From contig LJNI01000058.1 in assembly GCA_001303225.1 (NCBI GenBank), positions 1 to 12,548 of the forward strand: a stretch of DNA of 12,548 nucleotides, in the 5' to 3' direction. This document shows positions 1 through 7,900 of the stretch, in pieces. This DNA comes from a candidate division TA06 bacterium DG_78. Lineage in GTDB: Bacteria > Hydrothermota > Tepidihabitantia > SM23-42. The first letter of the stretch is position 1; every line of letters starts with the position of its first letter. The notes under the pieces were generated by a model that saw only the letters and a program-made list of their open reading frames with translations, was not told where the DNA came from and ran no database searches. A program made the position numbers and the translations under genes.

Positions 1-1429
1 CTCTCCTGCAAGTACCACAAATAAAAATATTCCTATCTGTTATATTACGACCCAAGTATTTTAAAAATTGGATGGTTAAATCATCAGCCCAATGTAAGTC
101 CTCAAGTAAAATAACGAACTCACCAAGATTTGAGGCGCAGTACCCTATCAATTCTGAGAGCGCCTCAAAATTTCTCAACTTCTCCTGCTTCGGTTCTAAG
201 GATACAAGCTTCGGTAAATTTTTCCTGAGATGGCCATCAGTTAAATCTGGAAAAATTCTGAATAAAACTGCAAGAGGAAGCCGGAGCTTTTTCGTTCGGG
301 ATAGGTCAAGCCCTTTTCCAAGATAATTGATTAACTCGCTAAAAATAGCATAAAACGGGTCCAAGGGTCCGGTTTTATCTCTATGAGCATAACCAATAAA
401 ACTGTGACTATGTTTTAATTGTGTTACAATCTTAAATTCCCTTAACAACCTGCTCTTACCAATACCCGCATCTCCAGTGATTAAAACAACCTTACCCTCC
501 CCTTTACGCGCCTTCTCATACAATGATGTTAATAACTCCATCTCCTTTTCACGACCCACAAATTTACTACTCATGAGATAACTCTCAAGTGTCTTTTCTG
601 TCTCAAACTCAAACTTTAAACGACTAAGTTTATTTATCTCCCCTATTATCTCATTGGCACGACTAAAACGCGTAGCAGGCTCAAAACTGCATAACTGCAC
701 GATTAATCGTTCCAACCTTTTAGGTATACCACGGGCAATCCGTGACAATGGTTTAGAAAAGCGCGCTTGCTGTTGTTGAAGGAGTCTTGTAAAACTTGTC
801 TCATCTTTAACCTTAAACGACTTCTTAGTGAATATCTTATATAGTAATACACCTAAGGAATAGAGGTCTGCACGGTGGTCAACTGCCAAACCTTTTATTA
901 TCTCAGGCGCAATATAAGGAAATGTCCCACGAATAATGATTCCACCTCTTATCCGCTGCTCGCCAGCAAGACCAAAATCCATTAATTTGACACACGGAGT
1001 ATTGTCTACATATTGAATCAGAACATTCCCTGGTTTGATATCATAGTGGATGAGTCCTTTAGAATGAATATATTGCAGTGCACGACAGAGTTGGACAATC
1101 CATGAATACATCTTTTTATAAGAAAGCCCTTTTGATGCCTGGAAGATATTTTCACCATCGATATACTCCATAGTAAAGTAGTTTCTTCCATCTTTCAGTA
1201 TCCCAAAATCATAGACAGCACAGAGGTTCGGATGTTGCAATCCAGCGAGCAGTTTAAATTCTCTTTTGAATCGCTGCATTGTTTCAGAAGAGATCTTCTT
1301 CTTGGACAAGATTTTTAAAGCAATAACTTTGTTATTGTTCCCGTCTCGAACCTTGTATACGGTTCCATGAGCACCAGTGCCAAGTTTTCTTAATACTTTG
1401 TAGCGCTTATCAATGATTATTCGAGACAT
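1..1429 (-). CDS. Ser/Thr protein kinase fused to AAA/STAND ATPase (N-terminal part, C-terminus beyond window)
   Basis: The frame is open from the ATG at 1429 to the window edge (476 codons plus one base), so the C-terminus is missing. Residues about 9-270 form a PknB-like kinase: glycine loop GTGAHGTV (17-24), ATP-binding K39, helix-C E57, catalytic loop HYDIKPGN with D130 and N135, DFG at 151-153 and APE at 174-176. The residue before the catalytic Asp is Tyr, so this is a non-RD kinase. An AAA_16-type domain follows: FVGREKE entry motif (290-296), Walker A GDAGIGKS (319-326) and Walker B VILLEDLHWADD (439-450). This layout matches PknK-like regulators, which usually continue into TPR repeats and sometimes an output domain; that part is not visible. 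No transmembrane segment is seen, so it is probably a cytoplasmic signalling protein. No Shine-Dalgarno precedes the ATG, and the promoter position predicts a leaderless mRNA. Kinase identity is very sure; targets are unknown. Confidence 0.95.
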   Translation of the reverse strand, partial: MSRIIIDKRYKVLRKLGTGAHGTVYKVRDGNNNKVIALKILSKKKISSETMQRFKREFKLLAGLQHPNLCAVYDFGILKDGRNYFTMEYIDGENIFQASKGLSYKKMYSWIVQLCRALQYIHSKGLIHYDIKPGNVLIQYVDNTPCVKLMDFGLAGEQRIRGGIIIRGTFPYIAPEIIKGLAVDHRADLYSLGVLLYKIFTKKSFKVKDETSFTRLLQQQQARFSKPLSRIARGIPKRLERLIVQLCSFEPATRFSRANEIIGEINKLSRLKFEFETEKTLESYLMSSKFVGREKEMELLTSLYEKARKGEGKVVLITGDAGIGKSRLLREFKIVTQLKHSHSFIGYAHRDKTGPLDPFYAIFSELINYLGKGLDLSRTKKLRLPLAVLFRIFPDLTDGHLRKNLPKLVSLEPKQEKLRNFEALSELIGYCASNLGEFVILLEDLHWADDLTIQFLKYLGRNITDRNIFICGTCRR

Positions 1430-1463
1430 ATGCTTATTATATATTACTGCTGATTTTTGTCAA
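1430..1463 (-). promoter_or_regulatory. Consensus sigma-70-type promoter of the kinase gene, predicted leaderless
   Basis: Read on the minus strand, a perfect -35 box TTGACA (1463-1458) is followed by a 16-nt spacer and a perfect -10 box TATAAT (1441-1436). Six bases (AAGCAT) separate the -10 box from the kinase ATG at 1429. With the usual 6-base discriminator, +1 falls on the A of that ATG, giving an mRNA with no 5' leader. The boxes are seen directly; the start site is inferred from standard spacing. Confidence 0.8.
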
Positions 1464-1477
1464 GATTACCAAGCATT

Positions 1478-1493
1478 AAACATAAAAATGTTT
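1478..1493. repeat. Short inverted repeat between the divergent promoters
   Basis: AAACAT (1478-1483) and ATGTTT (1488-1493) form a perfect 6-bp inverted repeat around four A residues. It lies between the two outward-facing -35 boxes, 14 bp from one and 20 bp from the other. It could be an operator shared by the kinase and glycosylase genes, but the DNA is very AT-rich and such a repeat can arise by chance. No known regulator site is recognised. Confidence 0.25.
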
Positions 1494-1513
1494 TTAATAT
1501 TTTCTGATATATC

Positions 1514-1547
1514 TTGATTTTGCTTTATAGACAGATATACTATTAAA
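1514..1547 (+). promoter_or_regulatory. Sigma-70-type promoter of the ycaQ-like gene, predicted leaderless
   Basis: A -35 box TTGATT (1514-1519), a 16-nt spacer and a -10 box TATACT (1536-1541) precede the GTG start at 1548 by a 6-base discriminator (ATTAAA). The expected +1 is the G of the GTG codon. No Shine-Dalgarno-like sequence lies before the GTG, which agrees with leaderless initiation. The geometry is identical to that of the divergent kinase promoter. Confidence 0.75.
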
Positions 1548-2762
1548 GTGAGTAATAAACCCGTACAAATTGATCCAGAACTGGTTCGACAATTTTCTCT
1601 GCAAAAACAGCTCTTGAATAATTCTCCATTACCTAAAGGTAAGGCTGGCGTACTCAGTGTGATAGAAAAACTTGGCTATGTGCAGATTGATACGATAAAT
1701 GTCATTGAACGTTCGCATCACATCGTTCTGTTTACAAGGTGCCCTGACTATAAACAAAAGTATCTCCATGTATTGCAGGCACAGGATAAAAAGATTTTTG
1801 AATACTGGGCACATGCTGCTTCTTTTATTCCCATGAAGGATTACCGGTTTTATATAGGGGCAATTGAGAAAAAGCCAAAAGAGGATTCATGGCTTGGTGA
1901 GTGGATAAAAGAAAATCATAGCCTCATCAAGAAAGTAAGAAAAAGAATGGAGAGAGAAGGGCCACTCACTGCGGGTGATTTTGCTGATGTGACTGATAGA
2001 AAACGCGGGACATGGTGGGATTGGAAGCCTGCAAAAATGGCACTTGAAGTGCTTTTTTGGCAAGGCATATTGATGATTAAAGAAAGAAGAAACTTTCAAA
2101 GGGTCTACGATCTTACAGAAAGAGTATTACCCAAAAATTTAGACACTACAAAACCAACTATAGAAGAAGAGAAGGAATTTTTTATAAGACGAGCATTAGG
2201 AGCATTAGGTATCGCAACAATAAAAGATATCAATAGCTACATTGGTGTCGGTGGTAAGCTCAATGAGTGGGTAGATAAAATGCTCAAGGCAAAAGAGATT
2301 ACAGAAATAGAGATTAAAGGAATAAAAAAACCATACTATGTTTTGAGCAAGGATATTCCAGAACTTTTAATGGAAAAGAAAACTTCCGATACACGGGTAC
2401 ACTTCCTCTCCCCTTTTGACAACTCAATAATCCTGAGAGATCGAATCAGTACTCTTTTTGAATTTAACTACAGCCTTGAATGCTATGTACCAAAAAATAA
2501 AAGGAAGTATGGCTATTTTTGTTTGCCCATTCTCTGGCACAATCGATTGGTCGGGAGAATCGATCCAAAGGCAGACCGACAGAATAAAATCTTAATTATT
2601 AACAATGTACATATCGAAGATAAAAAGGTAATTTCTAAGGGTTTTATACGTGCCTTTGCCCAATCCTTACAAAATTTTAGTCGTTTTCATAGCTGTGAAA
2701 AAATTGAATTCAACAAAAAAATATCAACAAAAATCACAAAAACAATTTTAAAACACTATTAG
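1548..2762 (+). CDS. ycaQ: YcaQ/AlkZ-family DNA glycosylase (winged-helix, HTH_42 family)
   Basis: This 404-aa protein is close in length to E. coli YcaQ (about 410 aa). Characterised family members excise N7-alkylated purines and unhook DNA interstrand crosslinks, starting base-excision repair in the cytoplasm. Visible hallmarks are the catalytic Q-hydrophobic-D motif (Q46-I47-D48, in LGYVQIDTINVI), the following RSHHIVLFTR segment, the EYWAHAASFIP motif, the winged-helix block WWDWKPAKMALEVLFW and the C-terminal LSPFDNSIILRDR block. GTG at 1548 is chosen as the start because the residues before the QID motif match the family length and no other in-frame Met occurs until well past it. The gene is divergent from the kinase gene and ends 7 bp from the converging pbpC. 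Assignment to the family is firm; the exact lesion substrate is inferred. Confidence 0.92.
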   Translation: MSNKPVQIDPELVRQFSLQKQLLNNSPLPKGKAGVLSVIEKLGYVQIDTINVIERSHHIVLFTRCPDYKQKYLHVLQAQDKKIFEYWAHAASFIPMKDYRFYIGAIEKKPKEDSWLGEWIKENHSLIKKVRKRMEREGPLTAGDFADVTDRKRGTWWDWKPAKMALEVLFWQGILMIKERRNFQRVYDLTERVLPKNLDTTKPTIEEEKEFFIRRALGALGIATIKDINSYIGVGGKLNEWVDKMLKAKEITEIEIKGIKKPYYVLSKDIPELLMEKKTSDTRVHFLSPFDNSIILRDRISTLFEFNYSLECYVPKNKRKYGYFCLPILWHNRLVGRIDPKADRQNKILIINNVHIEDKKVISKGFIRAFAQSLQNFSRFHSCEKIEFNKKISTKITKTILKHY

Positions 2763-2769
2763 GGTTTAA

Positions 2770-4989
2770 TTAATAGACAGTAAAACTAACTTTATCTGTC
2801 TTTTCTCTACCATCAATGAGTATGACCACCTCTAATACATGTTCACCTGGTTCTGCGCTCCATACATATTCGAACGGGTATGTTTTTTTACATAAATCTT
2901 CACCGTCGAGTTTAAAGATAATTTCATCTATTTCTGCATTTACATCCACCTTAAATCGAATAGCCTGTGAGGAGTAAGATACTTGAGGGTCAAGTTTAAA
3001 AATATCACCATGAGATGGATGGATGATTTCAATATCGTTTATCGCTCTTTTAACGCATTCTCTATCATCGTTCTCGTGATTTATATCACATGTTTCTGCA
3101 GGTTCAGTACCTGGTATAAAAATTTCTTCTATGACGCGAGTGCAGGTATTTGACGCAAGTCTGCCTGATTGTGCACAGATTTTCACCTGGACTAATGGAG
3201 ACGGTTTCTCAAAATCAGCTGGGTACTGATTTCGGTAGAGTTCGATCATGATATCCCTAAAAAGTGGTGCTGCGCCTGATATACCAGAAACACCTTGCAT
3301 TGGTGAACCTTCAAAATTACCAACCCAGACACCAACGACGTAATCTTTAGTAAAACCGATACACCAATTGTCTCGAAAGTCTTTTGATGTACCAGTTTTC
3401 GCAGCACAGGGAAATGGTAAATTCAATGGGTTGTCTTCTCCAAAAGCCTTAATTCGACTCGCATTGTCAGAAAGAATATGGGTTATGACATAGGCTACTT
3501 CTTGAGAAAAAACGGTTTTCTCTTCTTTATGGTGGAAGACAACCTCGTGTCCATGTTTGTCAAACATCTTCAAAAGTGGTTCAGGCTTACAGTATTTTCC
3601 TTTTAGTACAAAAGTTCGAAACGCATTTGTCATCTCTAAAAGACTCGCTTCTGCTGCACCAAGGCTCAGGGACAGGCCATAGAAACTTATATCCTTATCC
3701 AGGCTTTCAAAACCCACTTCTTTTAAGAAATTGTAGAATCTCTGTACTCCCAGTTTCTCTACAAGGTACACAGCCGGAACATTGAACGACGAACCCAATG
3801 CTTCTCTTAATCTCGTAGGTCCATGAAATCTGTTTCCATAATTTCGTGGAGCAAAGAGCGTTCCATCTGCAAGTCGAAATTCAAGGAGTGTATCAGGAAG
3901 AATATATGATGCCGGAATCCCTTCTGTAAGAGCGAGCGCATAGAGAAATGGTTTAATACTCGAACCAGGTTGTCTGAGAGCAAGACATCCATTCACCTGT
4001 CCTGCATGTGCATCAAAGTAATCTTTTGAACCGACCATCGCCAATATCTCACCAGTCTCAACATCCATAACAATGAGTGCAGCTTGGTTTACGTGATATC
4101 TCTCTAGTGACGCGAGTGTCGTGTAACCGAGTTTTTCAAGGTCTTCCTGTAGTTTGCTATTGATACTCGTTACTATCTGAGAAATATTGTTCAAATTATG
4201 TTTTTCAATTTCCTGTAAGATAAAATCGACAAAATGAGGTGCTCTGAAATTCACGGGTTTCCTGATGAGGTCAGGTGATTCCTTCATTGCAAGTTCAAAT
4301 CCGAGTGAATCGACTAATTTTTGTTGTACAAAACGGTCCAGAATAGTTCTCTTTTCTGCTTCCACTTTTTCAGGATATCTGCATGGATTTAGCCGAGATG
4401 GCGCTCTGGGAATAATAGCGAGAACGCATGATTCACTGAGTGACAATTGGCTCGCAGGTTTGTGAAAGTAGAATCGAGAAGCTGCTTCTGCTCCATAAAT
4501 TTGATTTCCATATGGTGCTCGGTTTAAATAGATCTCGATAATCTCTTTTTTACTGAGGTGTATATCAATTTTCAACGCATAGATGATTTCAATGAACTTT
4601 GTGAAGATATTTCGACGAGAAAAGTTAAGTGCCATTTTTGCTACCTGCATCGTAATGGTTGAACCACCTGACATAATCTTTTGGTTTCGAATATTGTCGT
4701 AGAGCGCCCTGAGCAGAGCAAATATATCTATGCCTGGATGAATAGAAAATCGCTTATCCTCTCGTACAATAGTTGTTCTAATCAACCATGGAGAGATTTC
4801 TTCAATCGGGACCCAGACGCTCGTTTTGTAATCGCGGGATAATACTTCACGTAGTATTGTACCATCTCGTGCATACACCGTGAGTGAGCAGAAATCATCT
4901 GGATACAGTGAGCCCCTGTGTGGTGGAATCGCAAAGAAGATTGCGATTGCAGTGGGAATTATACAGAGAAGATATTTGAGACGTGTCAT
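2770..4989 (-). CDS. pbpC: Penicillin-binding protein 1C (bifunctional glycosyltransferase/transpeptidase)
   Basis: This 739-aa class A PBP polymerises lipid II glycan chains and may cross-link peptides at the outer face of the inner membrane. An N-terminal membrane anchor (about residues 5-21) precedes the GT51 domain (about 55-240), which has catalytic E77 in VREDKRF, GGSTITMQ (108-115) and the EIYLNRAPYG block (152-161). The transpeptidase domain (about 300-590) carries S343-x-x-K346, SFN (401-403) and KTGTS (531-535). The tail has the Cys-containing PBP1C region and a C-terminal beta domain (BiPBP_C, about 655-739), which separates it from PBP1A/1B. The ATG at 4989 follows the macroglobulin TGA stop with one base between, so translation is probably coupled; no strong Shine-Dalgarno is present. 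All catalytic motifs are intact. It is expected to work with the upstream macroglobulin, as in the E. coli yfhM-pbpC pair. Confidence 0.96.
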   Translation of the reverse strand: MTRLKYLLCIIPTAIAIFFAIPPHRGSLYPDDFCSLTVYARDGTILREVLSRDYKTSVWVPIEEISPWLIRTTIVREDKRFSIHPGIDIFALLRALYDNIRNQKIMSGGSTITMQVAKMALNFSRRNIFTKFIEIIYALKIDIHLSKKEIIEIYLNRAPYGNQIYGAEAASRFYFHKPASQLSLSESCVLAIIPRAPSRLNPCRYPEKVEAEKRTILDRFVQQKLVDSLGFELAMKESPDLIRKPVNFRAPHFVDFILQEIEKHNLNNISQIVTSINSKLQEDLEKLGYTTLASLERYHVNQAALIVMDVETGEILAMVGSKDYFDAHAGQVNGCLALRQPGSSIKPFLYALALTEGIPASYILPDTLLEFRLADGTLFAPRNYGNRFHGPTRLREALGSSFNVPAVYLVEKLGVQRFYNFLKEVGFESLDKDISFYGLSLSLGAAEASLLEMTNAFRTFVLKGKYCKPEPLLKMFDKHGHEVVFHHKEEKTVFSQEVAYVITHILSDNASRIKAFGEDNPLNLPFPCAAKTGTSKDFRDNWCIGFTKDYVVGVWVGNFEGSPMQGVSGISGAAPLFRDIMIELYRNQYPADFEKPSPLVQVKICAQSGRLASNTCTRVIEEIFIPGTEPAETCDINHENDDRECVKRAINDIEIIHPSHGDIFKLDPQVSYSSQAIRFKVDVNAEIDEIIFKLDGEDLCKKTYPFEYVWSAEPGEHVLEVVILIDGREKTDKVSFTVY
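2776..2806 (+). terminator. Possible Rho-independent terminator for the ycaQ-like gene, inside the pbpC 3' end
   Basis: Thirteen bases after the glycosylase stop codon, GACAGTAAA (2776-2784) can pair with TTTATCTGTC (2791-2800), with one bulged T and a 6-nt loop. TTTTCT follows. The stem is only moderately GC-rich and the T run is short. It lies within the last codons of pbpC on the opposite strand, as expected for tightly packed convergent genes. I saw no comparable hairpin for the opposite direction. Confidence 0.35.
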
Positions 4990-4990
4990 T

Positions 4991-7900
4991 TCACTCTATC
5001 GTAATGAACTTCTGGATTGTTGATCCAAAAACCTCTGGTGAATACATTTCCTCAGCTTTCGCACTCGGAGCAAGGAACGTGCCACTCGTTGCCGCTCGTA
5101 CGTAGTATACTTTTGTGTGTTCACCAGGAAATAGGTGTTGTGCAAAGAGTAGTGCTTTATCATCGTAATACTCTTCATGATCAAAACCTCCCCACCAGTG
5201 ACCCCGCTCTTGCCATTGATCTTCCCAGTACTGTTCTCGTACACCTCTCGATTCAGTTGCAAAAAATGTCTGGACAGGTACAAAACCTGCTGGTAGAGGA
5301 TCATCGACAACAGCAAAAAGTCTTGTCTCAGGAACAACGACATGAACAATAACCTTGTAGACCTCTCCCTTTTTGAATTTACTTACTTCTCGGTCGTCGA
5401 GAGTCAAAATTTCTTTCCACACATAGAATCCTTCATCGAACGCAATGGGATTTTCTTTAAGTGCATAGAACATCCTGAGTGTATAGTAAAGTCTGCCGTC
5501 ACCCTGTTTTGTAATTCGTATCGGCAAGAGCTTATTTTTCGGTATTGTATCGAGCGGGAATGTATGGCGCTGTGGCGGTTCATTTGTTCTACCCTTGAAT
5601 AGCTGTTGTACAATCTCTTTTTCATGGAGGATAATACGTGCAGTAAAATCTGGTTCTTCTTTTTCATACTTCTTATAGTATGTCTGGAATGCATCAAAGA
5701 CAAATGCGTTCTCGTGTGTTGTTGGTTTAGACTTTTTGGTCCGCTCTTGGACAAGCCACCGAATAGTTTGATCCTTATACGGAAAGGGTATATCGAGTTC
5801 AGTGAATGTCTGAATGACAAATCCGGTCACCTTTGCGGGCGAAGGGAATGTCCATCCTCGGTTCTCGCTTTCTTCGAAATGTGCGGTTGTCGGTGTCAGT
5901 TTTACTTTATTGAAGAGTATCCGTACCATTTCATCTTCAAATCGCTTACCCATAGTGAGCATCCTTCCTGTCTTGAGCAATAGGGTCTTAGCAAAAATAG
6001 AGAGCTGTTCACGCTGTTCAAAGAGTCTCGATGCATACGATACTTCTTGGTGTCCCCAGAGTGCAAGAGAATAGAGACAAAATGCTTTTGTTGTGAGTTT
6101 TGCGTACACATTGTATGGATATGACCAGTCCACATCTTTCCATCGTAAAACTTCTCTAAGAAACTCAGTGCCTCTCTTGATTACCTCGGGATCGATGTTG
6201 TAGCCAGCTTGTTGTGCCCACTTTAACACATACATTGTATAGGCAGAGAGATACGGTGCAGGGACATATCCATCTTTAAAATAGACAAAGCCGCCGCTAT
6301 AGAGCTGGTATTCAGGTACTTCATCGAGTATTGACTGTACATACGATCTCAATTCTTTTCCAGTGAGTGGTGCGAGCTTGAATTGATTTATAATATCTTC
6401 TGCAACAATGAGTGGCAGTATCTGTGATAATCGCTGCTCAAGACAGTAGTAAGGATAGTCGAGGAGATGTTCAATACCGCGTTGCATTCCTGCAAGAATT
6501 GAGGATGACAGAACTATCTCGAGGTTTCCTAGATTCTCGTAGATATTTTTGGGCACGATTATACCTTCGAGTGCTGAATCTGTCGTCGACGAGAATGTTG
6601 CCACTGCTTCAATAAATGGAGGTAAGATAACCGGTATCCGTAATCTCAATGCGTCCTTCTCTTTTCCCATATGTGCGTTAAAACTAAAAACTGCTCCTCC
6701 AGTATCTGTAGCAGTACATGAGAAGAGCACTTCTTTACTTCCATTCGGAGGAAGTATTATTTCTTTCTTAACCTTATCATTGAATGTCAAACCTTCAACA
6801 GAGCATTCAACACTCGCTTTTTCTTCTTTATCAGTTCTGTTATGGAGCACAACGCCTGCCAGAAATTCATCACCGACCCGTACAAAACGCGGAATAGAAG
6901 GCGTCACAAGAAATGGTAAGTTCACCTGAAATATGGAATCTGCTGAACCGAATTTCGAATCCATAGTCTGGGCAACTGCCATGATCCTGAATTTTGTAAG
7001 GTTGTCTGGTAACACAAATTTCGCGATTGCCTTGCCATTTTTATCAGTTCTCATATGTGCCTTGAACAAAACCGTGGCAAGAAATTTTTCTCGATATGAA
7101 ATGCCATCTCCCTCAAGACCACCACCACCACGTTCTTCACCCTTTTCACCATAGTCGCGTTCTCCTAAGATGTTCAACCGAGATTCGATTGTTTTTACAG
7201 AGAGTGGTCTACTTCCGTAGAAGTACGCAAACGGATCAGGTGTCTGGTAATTGATGAGATTCAAAACACCGAGGTCAACAACAAAGAGAGCAACTTCACT
7301 GTTTGTAACTGCTTGATTCTTATAATTTTTTACTTCGCAGTATACAGTGACACTATCTCGTGGACGGTAATCAGTTCTATCAGACCATGCCGTCACTTTC
7401 AAGTGTTTCTCTTTGGTATCTACCTTCAAATTAACATAACCGATCTTGAACTGTGGTTTACCCAAATCTTCCTGTTTCTCTTCATCCCATGAAAGTTCTT
7501 TTACCCTGCCGCGCACAAGTGTGACACATACATATATATTCGGCAGATCAATTAATTCGATAGGAACCTCGATATAGTCTGCATTACCGTGCACTGTTGT
7601 CGTGAAGTGGCGCAAGACGAGTTCTCTTTCGATAGTTACGAGACAGCGCGCTGAATCGTATGGAGATTTTACTAAAATCTTTGCAGTATCACCGACACTG
7701 TATTGGTCTTTATCAGCAACGAGTTCAACCATATCGTCATCCCGCATCTGCCATCCAGCATATCCCTTGCCTGCCACATAGAAGTAGATTTTGGTTGATG
7801 AAAGTCTTCCTTTGCCATCTTTTGTTTGTGCTCGAACATAGTAGTAACCAGGTTCTTCTGGCATGAAATATACAAATGTTGAATCACTGCTGGTGGTTAC

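Noticed and set aside
72..326. Plus-strand open frame of 84 codons
   Set aside because: It lies antisense to the AAA domain of the kinase gene, whose motifs are unmistakable, and shows no protein-like motif of its own.
1506..1513. GATATATC palindrome as an operator
   Set aside because: It is eight AT-rich bases beside a -35 box with no partner copy elsewhere in the spacer, so chance is the simplest explanation.
2704..2713. TTGAATTCAA palindrome near the end of the ycaQ-like gene
   Set aside because: It has no loop, lies within coding sequence and is AT-rich, so it gives no sound case for a terminator or operator.
7117..7130. ACC/GGT triplet run as a microsatellite
   Set aside because: It is only four glycine codons inside the bait-like linker and is explained by the protein sequence.
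5017..7154. Several open frames on both strands within the macroglobulin gene
   Set aside because: They overlap a fully supported coding frame with the thioester and MG motifs, and their translations show no family features.
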